The notes: a model not told the origin generated them from the letters alone. Shown: positions 18,009 to 26,455, counted from the stretch's first letter. The stretch: DNA of 64,000 nt from Dechloromonas sp. TW-R-39-2 (GCF_016864195.1 NZ_CP045202.1:2077001-2141000), one strand, 5' to 3'. Numbers and translations: made by a program.

Positions 18009-18500
18009 TTATTCTGTCGCGGTTTCGTGCGCCCGTTTCATGTCTGAATAGAGCGTGTCGAGTATGTTTGTCACGATGTTTTCTACCGTTTCGACTTGAT
18101 CTGACGACAGGCCGCATTTGCGTTCTAGGTTGTCGGGAAGGCTCAAAATCGCCTGTGCGCATGTCGCGTATGCGGTGGCCGTCGCGTTCTTGTAGGCGTC
18201 GCGCAGCATGTACTCGCCGGTACGGATATGTAGTTGCTGCTCTTTCAGCTTGGCGTCTGCCAGGTTCTTCCGGTCAGCGGGGGAGAGGGTCGCCGGGTCG
18301 AGGTCGGCGCCTCGCCGGGAGAACATAGCGCGCAGGGCGTCGCGTAGGGCGTAGGCGGGATATCCGCCTCGTCTGCTTGACGGTTGAATGCCGGCACGTT
18401 CGATTGTGCTGCGCACCGTGTCCCGGTCAATGTCCAGCAATTGAGACAAGCCGCGGATAGACATGGCCGGCAGTTCACTAAAGGTCGTTGAGTTGTTCAT
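18009..18500 (-). CDS. Terminase small subunit-like (Nu1/DUF1441-type) protein
   Basis: The 163 residues start with a helix-turn-helix (MSIRGLSQLLDIDRDTVRSTIERAG), then AYALRDALRAMF, then LDPATLSPADRKNLADAKLKEQQLHIRTGEY, and a helical C-terminus. That order (HTH, 'L..P..RK..A...E', GE..) is typical of Nu1-like small terminases annotated as DUF1441. Small terminases recognise phage packaging sites; satellites often carry one to redirect the helper's packaging. No large terminase is found in the element. A plain DNA-binding regulator is the alternative. Confidence 0.55.
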   Translation of the reverse strand: MNNSTTFSELPAMSIRGLSQLLDIDRDTVRSTIERAGIQPSSRRGGYPAYALRDALRAMFSRRGADLDPATLSPADRKNLADAKLKEQQLHIRTGEYMLRDAYKNATATAYATCAQAILSLPDNLERKCGLSSDQVETVENIVTNILDTLYSDMKRAHETATE

Positions 18501-18694
18501 TTTTCGCTTTCAAATATGCAATATGGTTTATAAGGTGTGGTGGCTAGGGGGCCGCAAATTTCTTGGATTCATCGAGCGTCTATGGTCCCGCACGTACTTT
18601 TGCGGCTACAGGAGCCTCCGGTGTTTTTCAAGGGTTTGGTTTGTTGATCGCTGGCTCGCCGGTGCAGTGTTCGAGGGTCGCGCCCCCGCTGTCC

Positions 18695-18721
18695 GGTAAC
18701 GCTGGTAACGCTGGTTACGCT
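18695..18721. repeat. Three 9-bp iterons, left arm of the putative origin
   Basis: Tandem units GGTAACGCT, GGTAACGCT and GGTTACGCT. The third is the exact reverse complement of the unit repeated six times at 18782-18835. Confidence 0.9.
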
Positions 18722-18781
18722 ATGGGGGAGAACTCCAAGCATGACTTTTAACGGTTTATCGTTTTGCTCTCGTCTAGAGTC

Positions 18782-18835
18782 AGCGTAACCAGCGTAACCA
18801 GCGTAACCAGCGTAACCAGCGTAACCAGCGTAACC
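18782..18835. repeat. Six 9-bp iterons, right arm of the putative origin
   Basis: Six perfect head-to-tail copies of AGCGTAACC with no spacers, ending 9 bases before the primase-helicase stop codon. The regular period gives a spurious Val-Thr-Ser open frame on the plus strand. Confidence 0.95.
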
Positions 18836-18843
18836 GCACCAAG

Positions 18844-21477
18844 TCAGCGGTGGGCGTCCTCTTCCTGTTCGGCAATCCGCGTCTCTAGAACGTCGAGTGC
18901 GTCGTTCTCGCTTTCTGCCTTCCTCAACTCTTCGCGTAGCAAATCGTTATCAGCGCCTTGCCACTTCGCTTTATTGCGGACAATGGAAAGCCGAACGGGG
19001 TTAGCATCAACCTTTATCGGTTTGCCGAGTGCGACGATGCCGTACTGTTCCAGGGTCTTGCGGTGCGCCGACGTGAGGCAGCGCTTTGTGTCGTCCACCG
19101 CGTGCCGCTGTTCCAATACCGAGTAGAGGTCAGCCGCCGTAATCAGGTCGCTAGGCCAATACTTGACCAGCGCCTCACATTGCGCGGCCATCGGGGTTTG
19201 GCTCGCCTTCGTCGCTTGCTGCTTCGCCTCGTTGTTCGTTGCATGGGCGCCGGGGTTGAACGTCGATATGTCGCGTTCGCCTAGAAATTTGGCTACGGCC
19301 GCAATAAACAAAGGATTGTTGAGGGCCGCATAGAGCGTGCTGTAATAGGCGGGCGTTTTCGGCTGTCCCTCGGTGACAACAACCTCAATGCGCCGGTCGC
19401 CTTTTTCCATCGGAATCGCGCTCAAATGCTGGCTGAACATGAGCCAGCGACATGCGTTGTATTCGACAGATTGCCGGCCGTACTTCGGGTTAATCAGCCG
19501 TGATTCTTCGGTAATAATGCTTTTCAGCTTCTCGGCGTGCGCCCATTGGGTATCGCGTCCGCCTTCTCGTATCTCGTCGACAATCGCTATTACCTTGCGG
19601 GAAAGGCGGCCATTAAACCCCTTGTCGAACATTTCGACCAGATCGAGGTTTGGCGCCACTGAACCAGCCCACACCCGAGCGAGTACGGACGCAAGCCAGT
19701 TGCGACCCATGCCAAAATTCTTAGCGATATGCAGCCAAGCGGTGTGCGGCAGGATGCCGGGGGATTGTTCAATGTGGGCGAGCCAATCGAGAAAGCGGTC
19801 AGCATCCAGGCCGAACAAAAACCGGATGTGGTCGATAAACAAATTGACCCCGGCCGCCACCGGGTCGGGAACCGCAATAGAGCGGCTGTAGGGCCGCCAC
19901 GAATTAACGGCGGGCCTGCCTTCGGGGTCGAGCAGGATAAGCGGGCCGCCTGCCTTGAACGTTCTGCAAACGGCTGTTTGCCGGCGGGGTGATTCCACCC
20001 ACAAGCGGGCAACCGGGATTTCCTTGTCGGCTACTTTTTCCTTTCGCCCGCCGGCTAGTACCTTGTCAGGCTGGGGGAAGATTTCCTTTGATGCCGCATA
20101 GGTTGATTTCCAATCGCTTAGAGCCATGTCGTAATGCGGGTTGAAAATATCCGCTACCCGCGAACCGTCAGACAGAAAAACGTAGCGGTGCAGGGCGGTT
20201 TCAAGCGAGATAACTTCGGCGGTCGGGATCTTGTGTTCGCCCTCGCCGATTTGTTCGTTTTCCCTCCTTTGGTGTTCGCGGCGGGCGTTCTCCAATGCGT
20301 CGCGCCCTTCGGTGAACTTGGCCTTGTCGATTGCCTTCTGTGCCATGCGTTCGGCTTGCAGATTATTGCGCCGCATGATTTCGGCCTGCTCGTCCGCTTC
20401 TTCCGGTGTCGGTTCAGGCAGTTCCTCAAAGCCTTCGATAGACCAGCCGATTGCGTCCTTGAATTCGCCGTCCGTTCTGTTCATGCAGTGCGCGTGAAGG
20501 CATTTGTAGTGGCCTCTGTCAAATCCGCCGACCCCGGCAGGGTAGTAGCTGGTAGCGGTATCGCCGGTGTCGGTCGTATGGTCGTCGGCGAAAGGGCAGG
20601 TAATGTCCAGGCGCCCCGAGCGGTGATAGTCCAACACAAGGCCGCGGGCCTCTAGGTAGTCGACTAACGGGTCGTTCACGTCGTCCATGCTGCGAGGCTT
20701 AACCGGCGCGATACCTTTGCGAGCTTCTACGCTCGCCTCGGTCCCGAATTTCGCATTCAACAATGCCCACAAGTCCTCGAATTGCTGGTCAGACAATTGC
20801 GGGATATGGTCGGGCAAACCGCCGTCGAATTCATACCGCACGCCTGACGGATGGGTGCCGCAAACAACCGCCTGCTGCCTCCCTGCTAAGAATTCAATAA
20901 CCCCGCCGGCCGTTTTGAAGCGGCGCTTGGTGAAATCACCCGGCATCTTGAACAGGACCAAAAACTTAGATGAATTCGACCGGCGGCGGATAGGTAACGC
21001 CACGCCTAAAAACTTGGCTATATCGATTTCAATATCAATGGCCTCGTCCAAATCCTCAACGTCAACGTCGATCGCACGGACGAGCCTGGTATTTAGGCAA
21101 ATCCCTAGCCGGTCATCCTTGGACCATTTGGCAACATCGCGGGGCGTGGTGTGGTGTTCGGTCCACTTGGCGAAGCCGACCATATGGCCGTCGCGCCGGT
21201 AAGTGCTGGGCAGCTTGCCGGGCTGCTTAATGGTGCTTTCCGGTGCCGGTACGGCGGTCGGGTCTGACACGACCGGGAGTAGGTCGTCTATCAATCCAAG
21301 CGCGCCGAGCTTTTCCCATTCACCGGGAAGGGCGCCGTAGGGGGTGGGGTGAGATTGTCCTGAATAGGAAGCGGCGGCGGTAGCTGGTACCGTTGCATCA
21401 TTCCGTTGGATTTCAATTTCTTCGGCCTCGCTTGCCGGCAAACTGCGAGGTCGAAGCCTTTTTTCGCCCGCGTTCAT
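18844..21477 (-). CDS. Primase-polymerase/helicase replication protein
   Basis: The 877 residues contain an archaeo-eukaryotic-type primase-polymerase domain (about 90-245) with metal-binding DVD at 137-139 and a GTHPSG motif at 207-212. A Cys/His cluster follows (Cys294, His300, Cys326, Cys331), then a charged linker, then a C-terminal DUF5906-like SF3 helicase region. There the P-loop position reads NFGMGRNW (587-594), without the classical Lys-Ser/Thr, while Walker B (VIAIVDEI, 629-636) is intact. Such proteins prime and unwind satellite and phage replicons. The gene overlaps the AlpA-like gene by 4 bases (ATGA) and ends beside the iterons. Confidence 0.82.
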   Translation of the reverse strand: MNAGEKRLRPRSLPASEAEEIEIQRNDATVPATAAASYSGQSHPTPYGALPGEWEKLGALGLIDDLLPVVSDPTAVPAPESTIKQPGKLPSTYRRDGHMVGFAKWTEHHTTPRDVAKWSKDDRLGICLNTRLVRAIDVDVEDLDEAIDIEIDIAKFLGVALPIRRRSNSSKFLVLFKMPGDFTKRRFKTAGGVIEFLAGRQQAVVCGTHPSGVRYEFDGGLPDHIPQLSDQQFEDLWALLNAKFGTEASVEARKGIAPVKPRSMDDVNDPLVDYLEARGLVLDYHRSGRLDITCPFADDHTTDTGDTATSYYPAGVGGFDRGHYKCLHAHCMNRTDGEFKDAIGWSIEGFEELPEPTPEEADEQAEIMRRNNLQAERMAQKAIDKAKFTEGRDALENARREHQRRENEQIGEGEHKIPTAEVISLETALHRYVFLSDGSRVADIFNPHYDMALSDWKSTYAASKEIFPQPDKVLAGGRKEKVADKEIPVARLWVESPRRQTAVCRTFKAGGPLILLDPEGRPAVNSWRPYSRSIAVPDPVAAGVNLFIDHIRFLFGLDADRFLDWLAHIEQSPGILPHTAWLHIAKNFGMGRNWLASVLARVWAGSVAPNLDLVEMFDKGFNGRLSRKVIAIVDEIREGGRDTQWAHAEKLKSIITEESRLINPKYGRQSVEYNACRWLMFSQHLSAIPMEKGDRRIEVVVTEGQPKTPAYYSTLYAALNNPLFIAAVAKFLGERDISTFNPGAHATNNEAKQQATKASQTPMAAQCEALVKYWPSDLITAADLYSVLEQRHAVDDTKRCLTSAHRKTLEQYGIVALGKPIKVDANPVRLSIVRNKAKWQGADNDLLREELRKAESENDALDVLETRIAEQEEDAHR

Positions 21478-21740
21478 TGGACACCCCGACGATTGTAGCG
21501 ACGTGGCACATAGGCGGCGCGGGCGGCCATTTGGTCGATCCAGGCGAGTGCGTCAGCCTTGCGGATATATCGACGGCGGCCAAGTAAAAAGAATTTGGGA
21601 CCGTCCTTCTCGCGGACGAGTTCTTCCCCAGTGGCTTCCGGGATGCCAAGAATCCCGAGCCAAAATTCAGACCAAGAGAGGGCGGGTTTCGCCATCAAAT
21701 CGACGGCTGAAGGTAGGGGGTGGTGTAGTGCGTCAGACAT
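21474..21740 (-). CDS. AlpA/excisionase-like DNA-binding protein
   Basis: An 88-residue protein with the winged-helix signature of AlpA- or Xis-type regulators (GPKFFLLGRRRYIRKADALAWID). In P4-like elements such proteins regulate the integrase or assist excision. It is coupled to the primase-helicase gene by an ATGA overlap and is preceded by the repeated TGTCTGCC sites. Confidence 0.7.
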   Translation of the reverse strand: MSDALHHPLPSAVDLMAKPALSWSEFWLGILGIPEATGEELVREKDGPKFFLLGRRRYIRKADALAWIDQMAARAAYVPRRYNRRGVQ

Positions 21741-21759
21741 TATCGATATTCCTGATAAT

Positions 21760-21816
21760 TGTCTGCCAAGTGGCTAATACGTTGGGCGCAATGGCAGACA
21801 CATTAAAATGTCTGCC
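21760..21816. promoter_or_regulatory. Repeated TGTCTGCC operator-like sites
   Basis: TGTCTGCC occurs at 21760-21767 and 21809-21816, and inverted (GGCAGACA) at 21793-21800. The last two form an 8-bp inverted repeat with an 8-base spacer. They lie just upstream of the alpA-primase operon, in the 327-base gap before the integrase. No repressor gene is obvious in the element. The remainder of the gap (21817-22067) shows no gene. Confidence 0.55.
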
Positions 21817-22067
21817 GGTCCTCTTCGCCACCACCGCCACACCGTTTCCGGGGGGTTTAACTGTTCAACATACCGCCGTCCGGCAGGGGTGCGGGCTTTT
21901 TGAACAGCGCTCGCTGTTGCGAGCGTCTCCACCTACCTACATTCGAGAACCGGGTCGGGAGGGCGCGTTGCCCGGTGGCGTTGAATAATGCAGTGCGAGA
22001 ACTTTAGCAAATAAATTGCAGTTAATGTCGGTAGATATAGTTAAATATTTTCGGCCTGTGCATGCAA

Positions 22068-23102
22068 TTAGCTCCCACTCCCGGCCAGGATGCGCTCAAG
22101 CTCGGTTGACCACTGTTCGGCGGCCGCGATGCGTTCGGCGGCGTAGTCGTGCCGGTTGTAGACAGCCATTACGCCTTGCATCCGATGATTTAGGCACTTC
22201 TCGATAACGTGCGGCGCAATACCAATCCCGGCGAGTCTGGTCGCAAAGGTACGGCGCAAGTCGTGGGGGGTAAATGGTTGTACCTTCTCGCGCTCGCACC
22301 AACGTTTTAGCTTTGACTGAATACTTGTCGGCGATGTGGTCCAGGGTTCTATCTGGCTGCTTGCAAGGGGGGTTAGGTGCACCCAATGCGGATCGCCGTT
22401 TTTGGTGCTATCGAGGTGCCACTTGTCCTGCTCTTGCGTTCCTTTTTGGGCCTCGCTTATCCGTAGTCCGGTCAGCAGCAAAAACCGCATTATCGTTTCG
22501 CCGGAATTCCAAACTGTCCGGATTTCGCTGTCGGATAGCGTCCGATCCCGCGTCTTCTCTTCGCCACCAACTACCCGGCTTGTCGTCCGAGCTAGCGGGT
22601 TGTTGTCCAGGGCGCCAATTTCACAAGCGTAGTCGAGTGCAAGTTTCCAGTTGCTCAGGCATCGATTGGCCGATACGGGAGCGGATTCGGCATATTCCTG
22701 CAGCTTGGATACCATGGCCGAAGTGGTGAGGCGGACTAACTGCGTGTGTCCAAGCCACTGCTTGCCCTTGGCAACGTAGGTTTGAATATTCGCTGTGACT
22801 TTGTAACGCGGCTCAATTCGCAGGTCGTACCACCTATCGAGCAATGCACCAAATGTCATCGCCTCCGGTATATCGTTACCGGACATTTCGAGGGCTTTTT
22901 GCCTTGCCTGTGCAAGCGCCATCGTCGGCCATTGACCCAAAGTGACTACGCGCCATGCACCACCTTTTCTCGTTCGGAATAACCACGATTTCCGTCCGCT
23001 GGTGTAGAGTTTGAGGTAGAGGCCCTGTGTAGCATCATCGCTTAGAAGTTCGTGCTTTTCGGGAGCCTTCAAGGCCCGCAGTGCAGTTTCGGTTAGTTTC
23101 AT
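22068..23102 (-). CDS. int: Tyrosine integrase of element 1
   Basis: This 344-residue P4-type integrase has the N-terminal DUF4102-like arm-binding domain, a core-binding domain and a complete catalytic set: Arg214 (TGLRISEA), His280 and Arg283 (HDLRRTFA), His306 (LNHRMQG) and Tyr315 (AVYNRHDY). It lies 105 bases from attR and points inward, the usual arrangement. It should recombine the element into the start of the phosphatase gene rather than a tRNA gene. Confidence 0.95.
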   Translation of the reverse strand: MKLTETALRALKAPEKHELLSDDATQGLYLKLYTSGRKSWLFRTRKGGAWRVVTLGQWPTMALAQARQKALEMSGNDIPEAMTFGALLDRWYDLRIEPRYKVTANIQTYVAKGKQWLGHTQLVRLTTSAMVSKLQEYAESAPVSANRCLSNWKLALDYACEIGALDNNPLARTTSRVVGGEEKTRDRTLSDSEIRTVWNSGETIMRFLLLTGLRISEAQKGTQEQDKWHLDSTKNGDPHWVHLTPLASSQIEPWTTSPTSIQSKLKRWCEREKVQPFTPHDLRRTFATRLAGIGIAPHVIEKCLNHRMQGVMAVYNRHDYAAERIAAAEQWSTELERILAGSGS

Positions 23103-23207
23103 CTGACGGCAGATTTGTTGTGTAGCAGTCAGTGTATACCTAGCAGAGGATTTACCGAAATTAACCGGACTTTACTGATAATAACTATATGATTTTATGG
23201 AGTAGAC
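23103..23207 (+). promoter_or_regulatory. Element-supplied leader for the regenerated phosphatase gene
   Basis: This AT-rich segment belongs to the element and now provides the ribosome-binding site (TGGAG) and presumably a promoter for the phosphatase gene. GATAAT (23177-23182) is a -10-like box, but no well-spaced -35 box is visible. The integrase promoter must lie here too, on the other strand. Confidence 0.4.
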
Positions 23208-23241
23208 ATGACTTTTCGCGTTCTACTGGTCTGCATGGGCA
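23208..23241 (+). other. attR of element 1
   Basis: Partner of 9690-9723. Its three differences (CTA for CTG, CTG for CTC, GTC for GTT) leave the protein unchanged. The variant codons are probably the element's own attP sequence. Confidence 0.85.
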
Positions 23242-23690
23242 ATATCTGTCGCTCACCAACTGCTGAAGGGGTGTTGAGAAGTTTCATACGGACCAATAAT
23301 CTGGGCGACAAGGTTGAGGTTGATTCTGCAGGAACGCATGGTTACCACGTAGGAGAGGCGCCAGACTCAAGAACCCAGCGTGCGGCCATGGTTCGCGGCT
23401 ATAACCTATCGCAGTTGCGCGCCCGAAAAGTGGCACGGCAGGATCTGGATTATTTCGATCTGATTTTGGCGATGGACAAAAGCAATCTGGATAACCTGAT
23501 GCGATTGGCGACCCCTGAGCAGCAAGGCAGGATCAAGCTGTTCATGGACTACTCAAAGAATTTCGACGATGAAGAGGTGCCTGATCCTTATTATGGCTTG
23601 GGCCATGGTTTTGATTTAGTGCTCGATATGGTCGAGGATGCTTCAAAAGGGCTGGTTGAGGAAATCAAGGCAACGTTGGGGCGCCGCTGA
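23208..23690 (+). CDS. Low-molecular-weight protein tyrosine phosphatase
   Basis: A 160-residue cytosolic phosphatase with the P-loop CMGNICRS (Cys9 nucleophile, Arg15) and the general-acid loop DPYYG (Asp near residue 127). It removes phosphate from tyrosines or small molecules. The first 8 to 11 codons come from element 1 and the rest from the host, with an intact frame. Before insertion it would have formed an operon with uvrB (6-base gap); now it depends on element-borne signals. It ends before a strong terminator. Confidence 0.95.
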   Translation: MTFRVLLVCMGNICRSPTAEGVLRSFIRTNNLGDKVEVDSAGTHGYHVGEAPDSRTQRAAMVRGYNLSQLRARKVARQDLDYFDLILAMDKSNLDNLMRLATPEQQGRIKLFMDYSKNFDDEEVPDPYYGLGHGFDLVLDMVEDASKGLVEEIKATLGRR

Positions 23691-23710
23691 TTTTTCAGAG
23701 TTGAGTAATA

Positions 23711-23740
23711 AAAAAGGGGCACCAGCTGGTGCCCCTTTTT
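23711..23740. terminator. Bidirectional terminator between the phosphatase gene and rne
   Basis: A perfect 30-base palindrome: 15-bp arms starting A5GGGGCACCAG and ending in T5. It serves both convergent genes. Confidence 0.92.
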
Positions 23741-23758
23741 GTTTCATGCATGGACCGC

Positions 23759-26455
23759 TTACTTGCCGGTTTCAACCATGACCAGTGCTTCTTCAGCCTG
23801 CTCAACAACAGCCTTCGGCTTGCGCGGGCGTCCCAGCTTGACTGGAGCTTCCGGTTGGGCAACGACGGCGGCCGATGTTGTTTGAACCATGACCAGACCA
23901 CTGTCATTCAACGTCTTCTCAAGATCAACAGGCTGCGGTGCCGGCGTCGAAACAGGTGCGGCTGGCGTGATTTCAGGCTCGACAGGCACGTCGACCGTAG
24001 CAACCTGCGCCGGTACTTCAACTGGAGCTACAGCTTCGACCGGTGCTGTGATCTCAACCGGAGCAGCAGCTTGGATCACCGGAGCGATTTCAACTACCGG
24101 TTCGAATACCGGCGCCGGAGCGGCTTCAACTGCCGGTTCGACGGCGATAACGACGGCAGGGGCTGCCTCTACGGGTTGCGGTGCTGGTTCTGCTGCAGGA
24201 ATGATGACAACAACCGGTTCCTGATTGATTGCGGGGGCAAATTCAGGGGAGGTTGCATCCAGAGCTTCCGGCTGAGACTGGGTACCTTCGGCTTCGTTGC
24301 GGCGTTCGCCACGTCCGCGGCCACCACGGCGACCGCGACGGCGGCTGCCTTGCTCTTCACCGCCGGATGACTCCGGAGCGGCAGTTGCAACGGGTGCGGA
24401 AACCTCGAGTGCAGCAACGTCGGCGTTCAGCTTGCTGATTTCGGCTGACTCGACTTGTACACGCTCCTTGCGTTCCTTGCGCTCGCCACGCGGACGACGC
24501 TCCTGGCGCGGTTCGGTATTGGCGGTCGGTGCGCTATCTTCACGCGGTGATTTCTCGGCCGAATTGCGCTCGTTGCGATTGCCACGTTCCTGACGTTCGC
24601 CACGTTCTTCGTCACGACGGTTGTTGCGACCGCCGCGGCGGCCGTCACGACCTTCGCCTCTTTCGCGACGACCTTCGCTGCGTCCGTCACGCCCCTTTTT
24701 CTGGGCGGGTTGCGGTGCCGGTGCAGGCTCTTCGGCTTTGGGTTCGCTACGGAACCAGGATGCAATGCGGGCCAAAAGACCCGGCTCCGACTTGTTGACC
24801 GGAGCAGCTTGTTCCTGTGTCTTTTCCGGGAGGTTCGGTGCCGGCTGTTCCGGTGCGATGCCCTTGATGACTGCTTCCTGGCGCGGCTTGGCGGTATCGT
24901 CCTTGCTGCTGCCAAGTTTGGTGACTTCTTCGACAGGTGCATCAACCATCCGGTAGGACGGTGCGCGCGCATCATCATTGTTCAGGTCATCATGGCGCAG
25001 ACGGACAATGGTATGTGCCGGTGTTTCCAGATTGATGTTCGGAATCAGCAGGATCGTTACCTTGTGGCGCAATTCGATGGCCTGGATATCCGGGCGCTTT
25101 TCGTTGAGCAGGAAGGTGGCAACATCGACCGGAACCTGAACATTGACTGCTGCCGTGTTTTCCTTCATGGCTTCCTCTTCGAGGATGCGCAGGATGTGCA
25201 GTGCGGCAGATTCGGTAGAACGGATGTGACCGGTGCCGGTACAGCGCGGGCAGGAAATGTAGCTGGTTTCAGCCAGGGCCGGACGCAGACGCTGGCGTGA
25301 CAGCTCCATCAGGCCAAAGCGGCTGATTTTGCCCATCTGGACGCGGGCGCGGTCGAAACGCAGCGCATCGCGTAGGCGATTTTCGACTTCACGCTGGTTC
25401 TTCTGGTTTTCCATGTCGATGAAGTCGATCACGATCAGGCCGCCCAGGTCGCGCAGGCGAAGCTGGCGGGCCAGTTCTTCAGCGGCTTCCAGATTGGTCT
25501 TGAAGGCGGTTTCTTCAATGTCGGCGCCCTTGGTGGCACGACCGGAGTTCACGTCGACAGCGACCAGTGCTTCGGTATGGTCAATGACGATGGCGCCGCC
25601 GGACGGCAGGTTGACCTGGCGCACGAAGGCGGTTTCGATCTGATGTTCGATCTGGAAACGCGAAAAGAGAGGGACATCGTCGCGATAGCGTTTGACGCGA
25701 TTGACGTTGCCCGGCATGACGGTACCCATGAAGGCACGAGCCTGCTCGTAAACATCGTCGGTATCGATCAGGATTTCGCCGATTTCGGAATGGAAATAGT
25801 CGCGAATGGCGCGGATGACCAGGCTACCTTCGAGGTAGATCAGAAAGGCGCCATTTTGCTGTTTGGCGGCGCCTTCGATGGCGGTCCACAGCTGCAGCAG
25901 GTAGTTCAAGTCCCACTGCAGTTCTTCAGCCTGGCGGCCAATGGCTGCGGTGCGGGCGATCAGGCTCATGCCTTGCGGTACGGCGAGCTGATCCATGGTT
26001 TCACGCAGTTCAGCGCGCTCGTCACCGTCTACGCGGCGGGAAACACCGCCACCACGCGGATTGTTCGGCATCAGGACCAGATAGCGGCCAGCCAGGGAAA
26101 CATAGGTGGTCAGGGCGGCGCCCTTGTTGCCACGTTCGTCCTTGTCGACCTGAACGATCAATTCCTGGCCTTCTTTCAGGGCCTCGTTGATCTTGGCGCG
26201 ACCTACGTCGACGCCGGGCTGGAAATAAGAGCGGGAAATTTCCTTGAAAGGAAGGAAACCATGCCGGTCTGCACCATAGTCCACGAAGCAGGCTTCGAGA
26301 GATGGCTCGATACGGGTGATGACCCCTTTGTAGATATTGCTCTTGCGTTGCTCTTTGGCGGCTGACTCAATGTCGAGATCAATCAGTTTCTGACCATCGA
26401 CAATGGCGACACGGAGTTCTTCAGCCTGTGTCGCATTGAAAAGCATGCGTTTCAT
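23759..26455 (-). CDS. rne: Ribonuclease E
   Basis: RNase E is the endonuclease that starts mRNA decay and processes rRNA and tRNA. The 898 residues have an N-terminal catalytic half with an S1 domain (about 36-118), the catalytic Asp segments VAVDVNSG and IVIDFIDMENQ, and the zinc-link CPRCTGTG. The C-terminal half (from about 510) is disordered: Arg-rich patches likely bind RNA, followed by a long Pro/Ala/Val/Glu-rich tail. It is divergent from rluC, with a long leader. Confidence 0.97.
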   Translation of the reverse strand: MKRMLFNATQAEELRVAIVDGQKLIDLDIESAAKEQRKSNIYKGVITRIEPSLEACFVDYGADRHGFLPFKEISRSYFQPGVDVGRAKINEALKEGQELIVQVDKDERGNKGAALTTYVSLAGRYLVLMPNNPRGGGVSRRVDGDERAELRETMDQLAVPQGMSLIARTAAIGRQAEELQWDLNYLLQLWTAIEGAAKQQNGAFLIYLEGSLVIRAIRDYFHSEIGEILIDTDDVYEQARAFMGTVMPGNVNRVKRYRDDVPLFSRFQIEHQIETAFVRQVNLPSGGAIVIDHTEALVAVDVNSGRATKGADIEETAFKTNLEAAEELARQLRLRDLGGLIVIDFIDMENQKNQREVENRLRDALRFDRARVQMGKISRFGLMELSRQRLRPALAETSYISCPRCTGTGHIRSTESAALHILRILEEEAMKENTAAVNVQVPVDVATFLLNEKRPDIQAIELRHKVTILLIPNINLETPAHTIVRLRHDDLNNDDARAPSYRMVDAPVEEVTKLGSSKDDTAKPRQEAVIKGIAPEQPAPNLPEKTQEQAAPVNKSEPGLLARIASWFRSEPKAEEPAPAPQPAQKKGRDGRSEGRRERGEGRDGRRGGRNNRRDEERGERQERGNRNERNSAEKSPREDSAPTANTEPRQERRPRGERKERKERVQVESAEISKLNADVAALEVSAPVATAAPESSGGEEQGSRRRGRRGGRGRGERRNEAEGTQSQPEALDATSPEFAPAINQEPVVVIIPAAEPAPQPVEAAPAVVIAVEPAVEAAPAPVFEPVVEIAPVIQAAAPVEITAPVEAVAPVEVPAQVATVDVPVEPEITPAAPVSTPAPQPVDLEKTLNDSGLVMVQTTSAAVVAQPEAPVKLGRPRKPKAVVEQAEEALVMVETGK

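Larger units (their letters stand above)
18695..18835. other. Putative replication origin of element 1
   Basis: Three 9-bp iterons on the left and six on the right, in inverted orientation, flank a 60-bp spacer (18722-18781). The cluster lies in the 343-base gap between the terminase-like gene and the 3' end of the primase-helicase gene. P4-like and satellite replicons place iterons bound by their primase/helicase in such a position. The rest of the gap (18501-18694) shows no gene. Confidence 0.65.
9714..23241. mobile_element. Element 1: 13.5-kb integrated phage satellite or reduced prophage
   Basis: The element is bounded by the att repeats in the phosphatase gene. Reading from the right end leftwards on the minus strand it encodes integrase, AlpA-like protein, primase-helicase, an iteron origin, a terminase-small-subunit-like protein, two unknown proteins, a Mor-like activator, three small proteins, the tape measure protein and three small unknown proteins. 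At the left end are hemerythrin (minus), zinc-ribbon protein and HslV-like hydrolase (plus). No capsid, portal, protease, large terminase, baseplate or lysis gene is recognisable. The size and layout (int-alpA-rep-ori-terS) resemble phage satellites, but a tape measure gene is not typical of them. A decayed siphophage remains the main alternative. Confidence 0.85.

Noticed and set aside
18764..19126. Plus-strand open frame with repeated Val-Thr-Ser
   Set aside because: It is the translation of the six 9-bp iterons running into the antisense of the primase-helicase gene.
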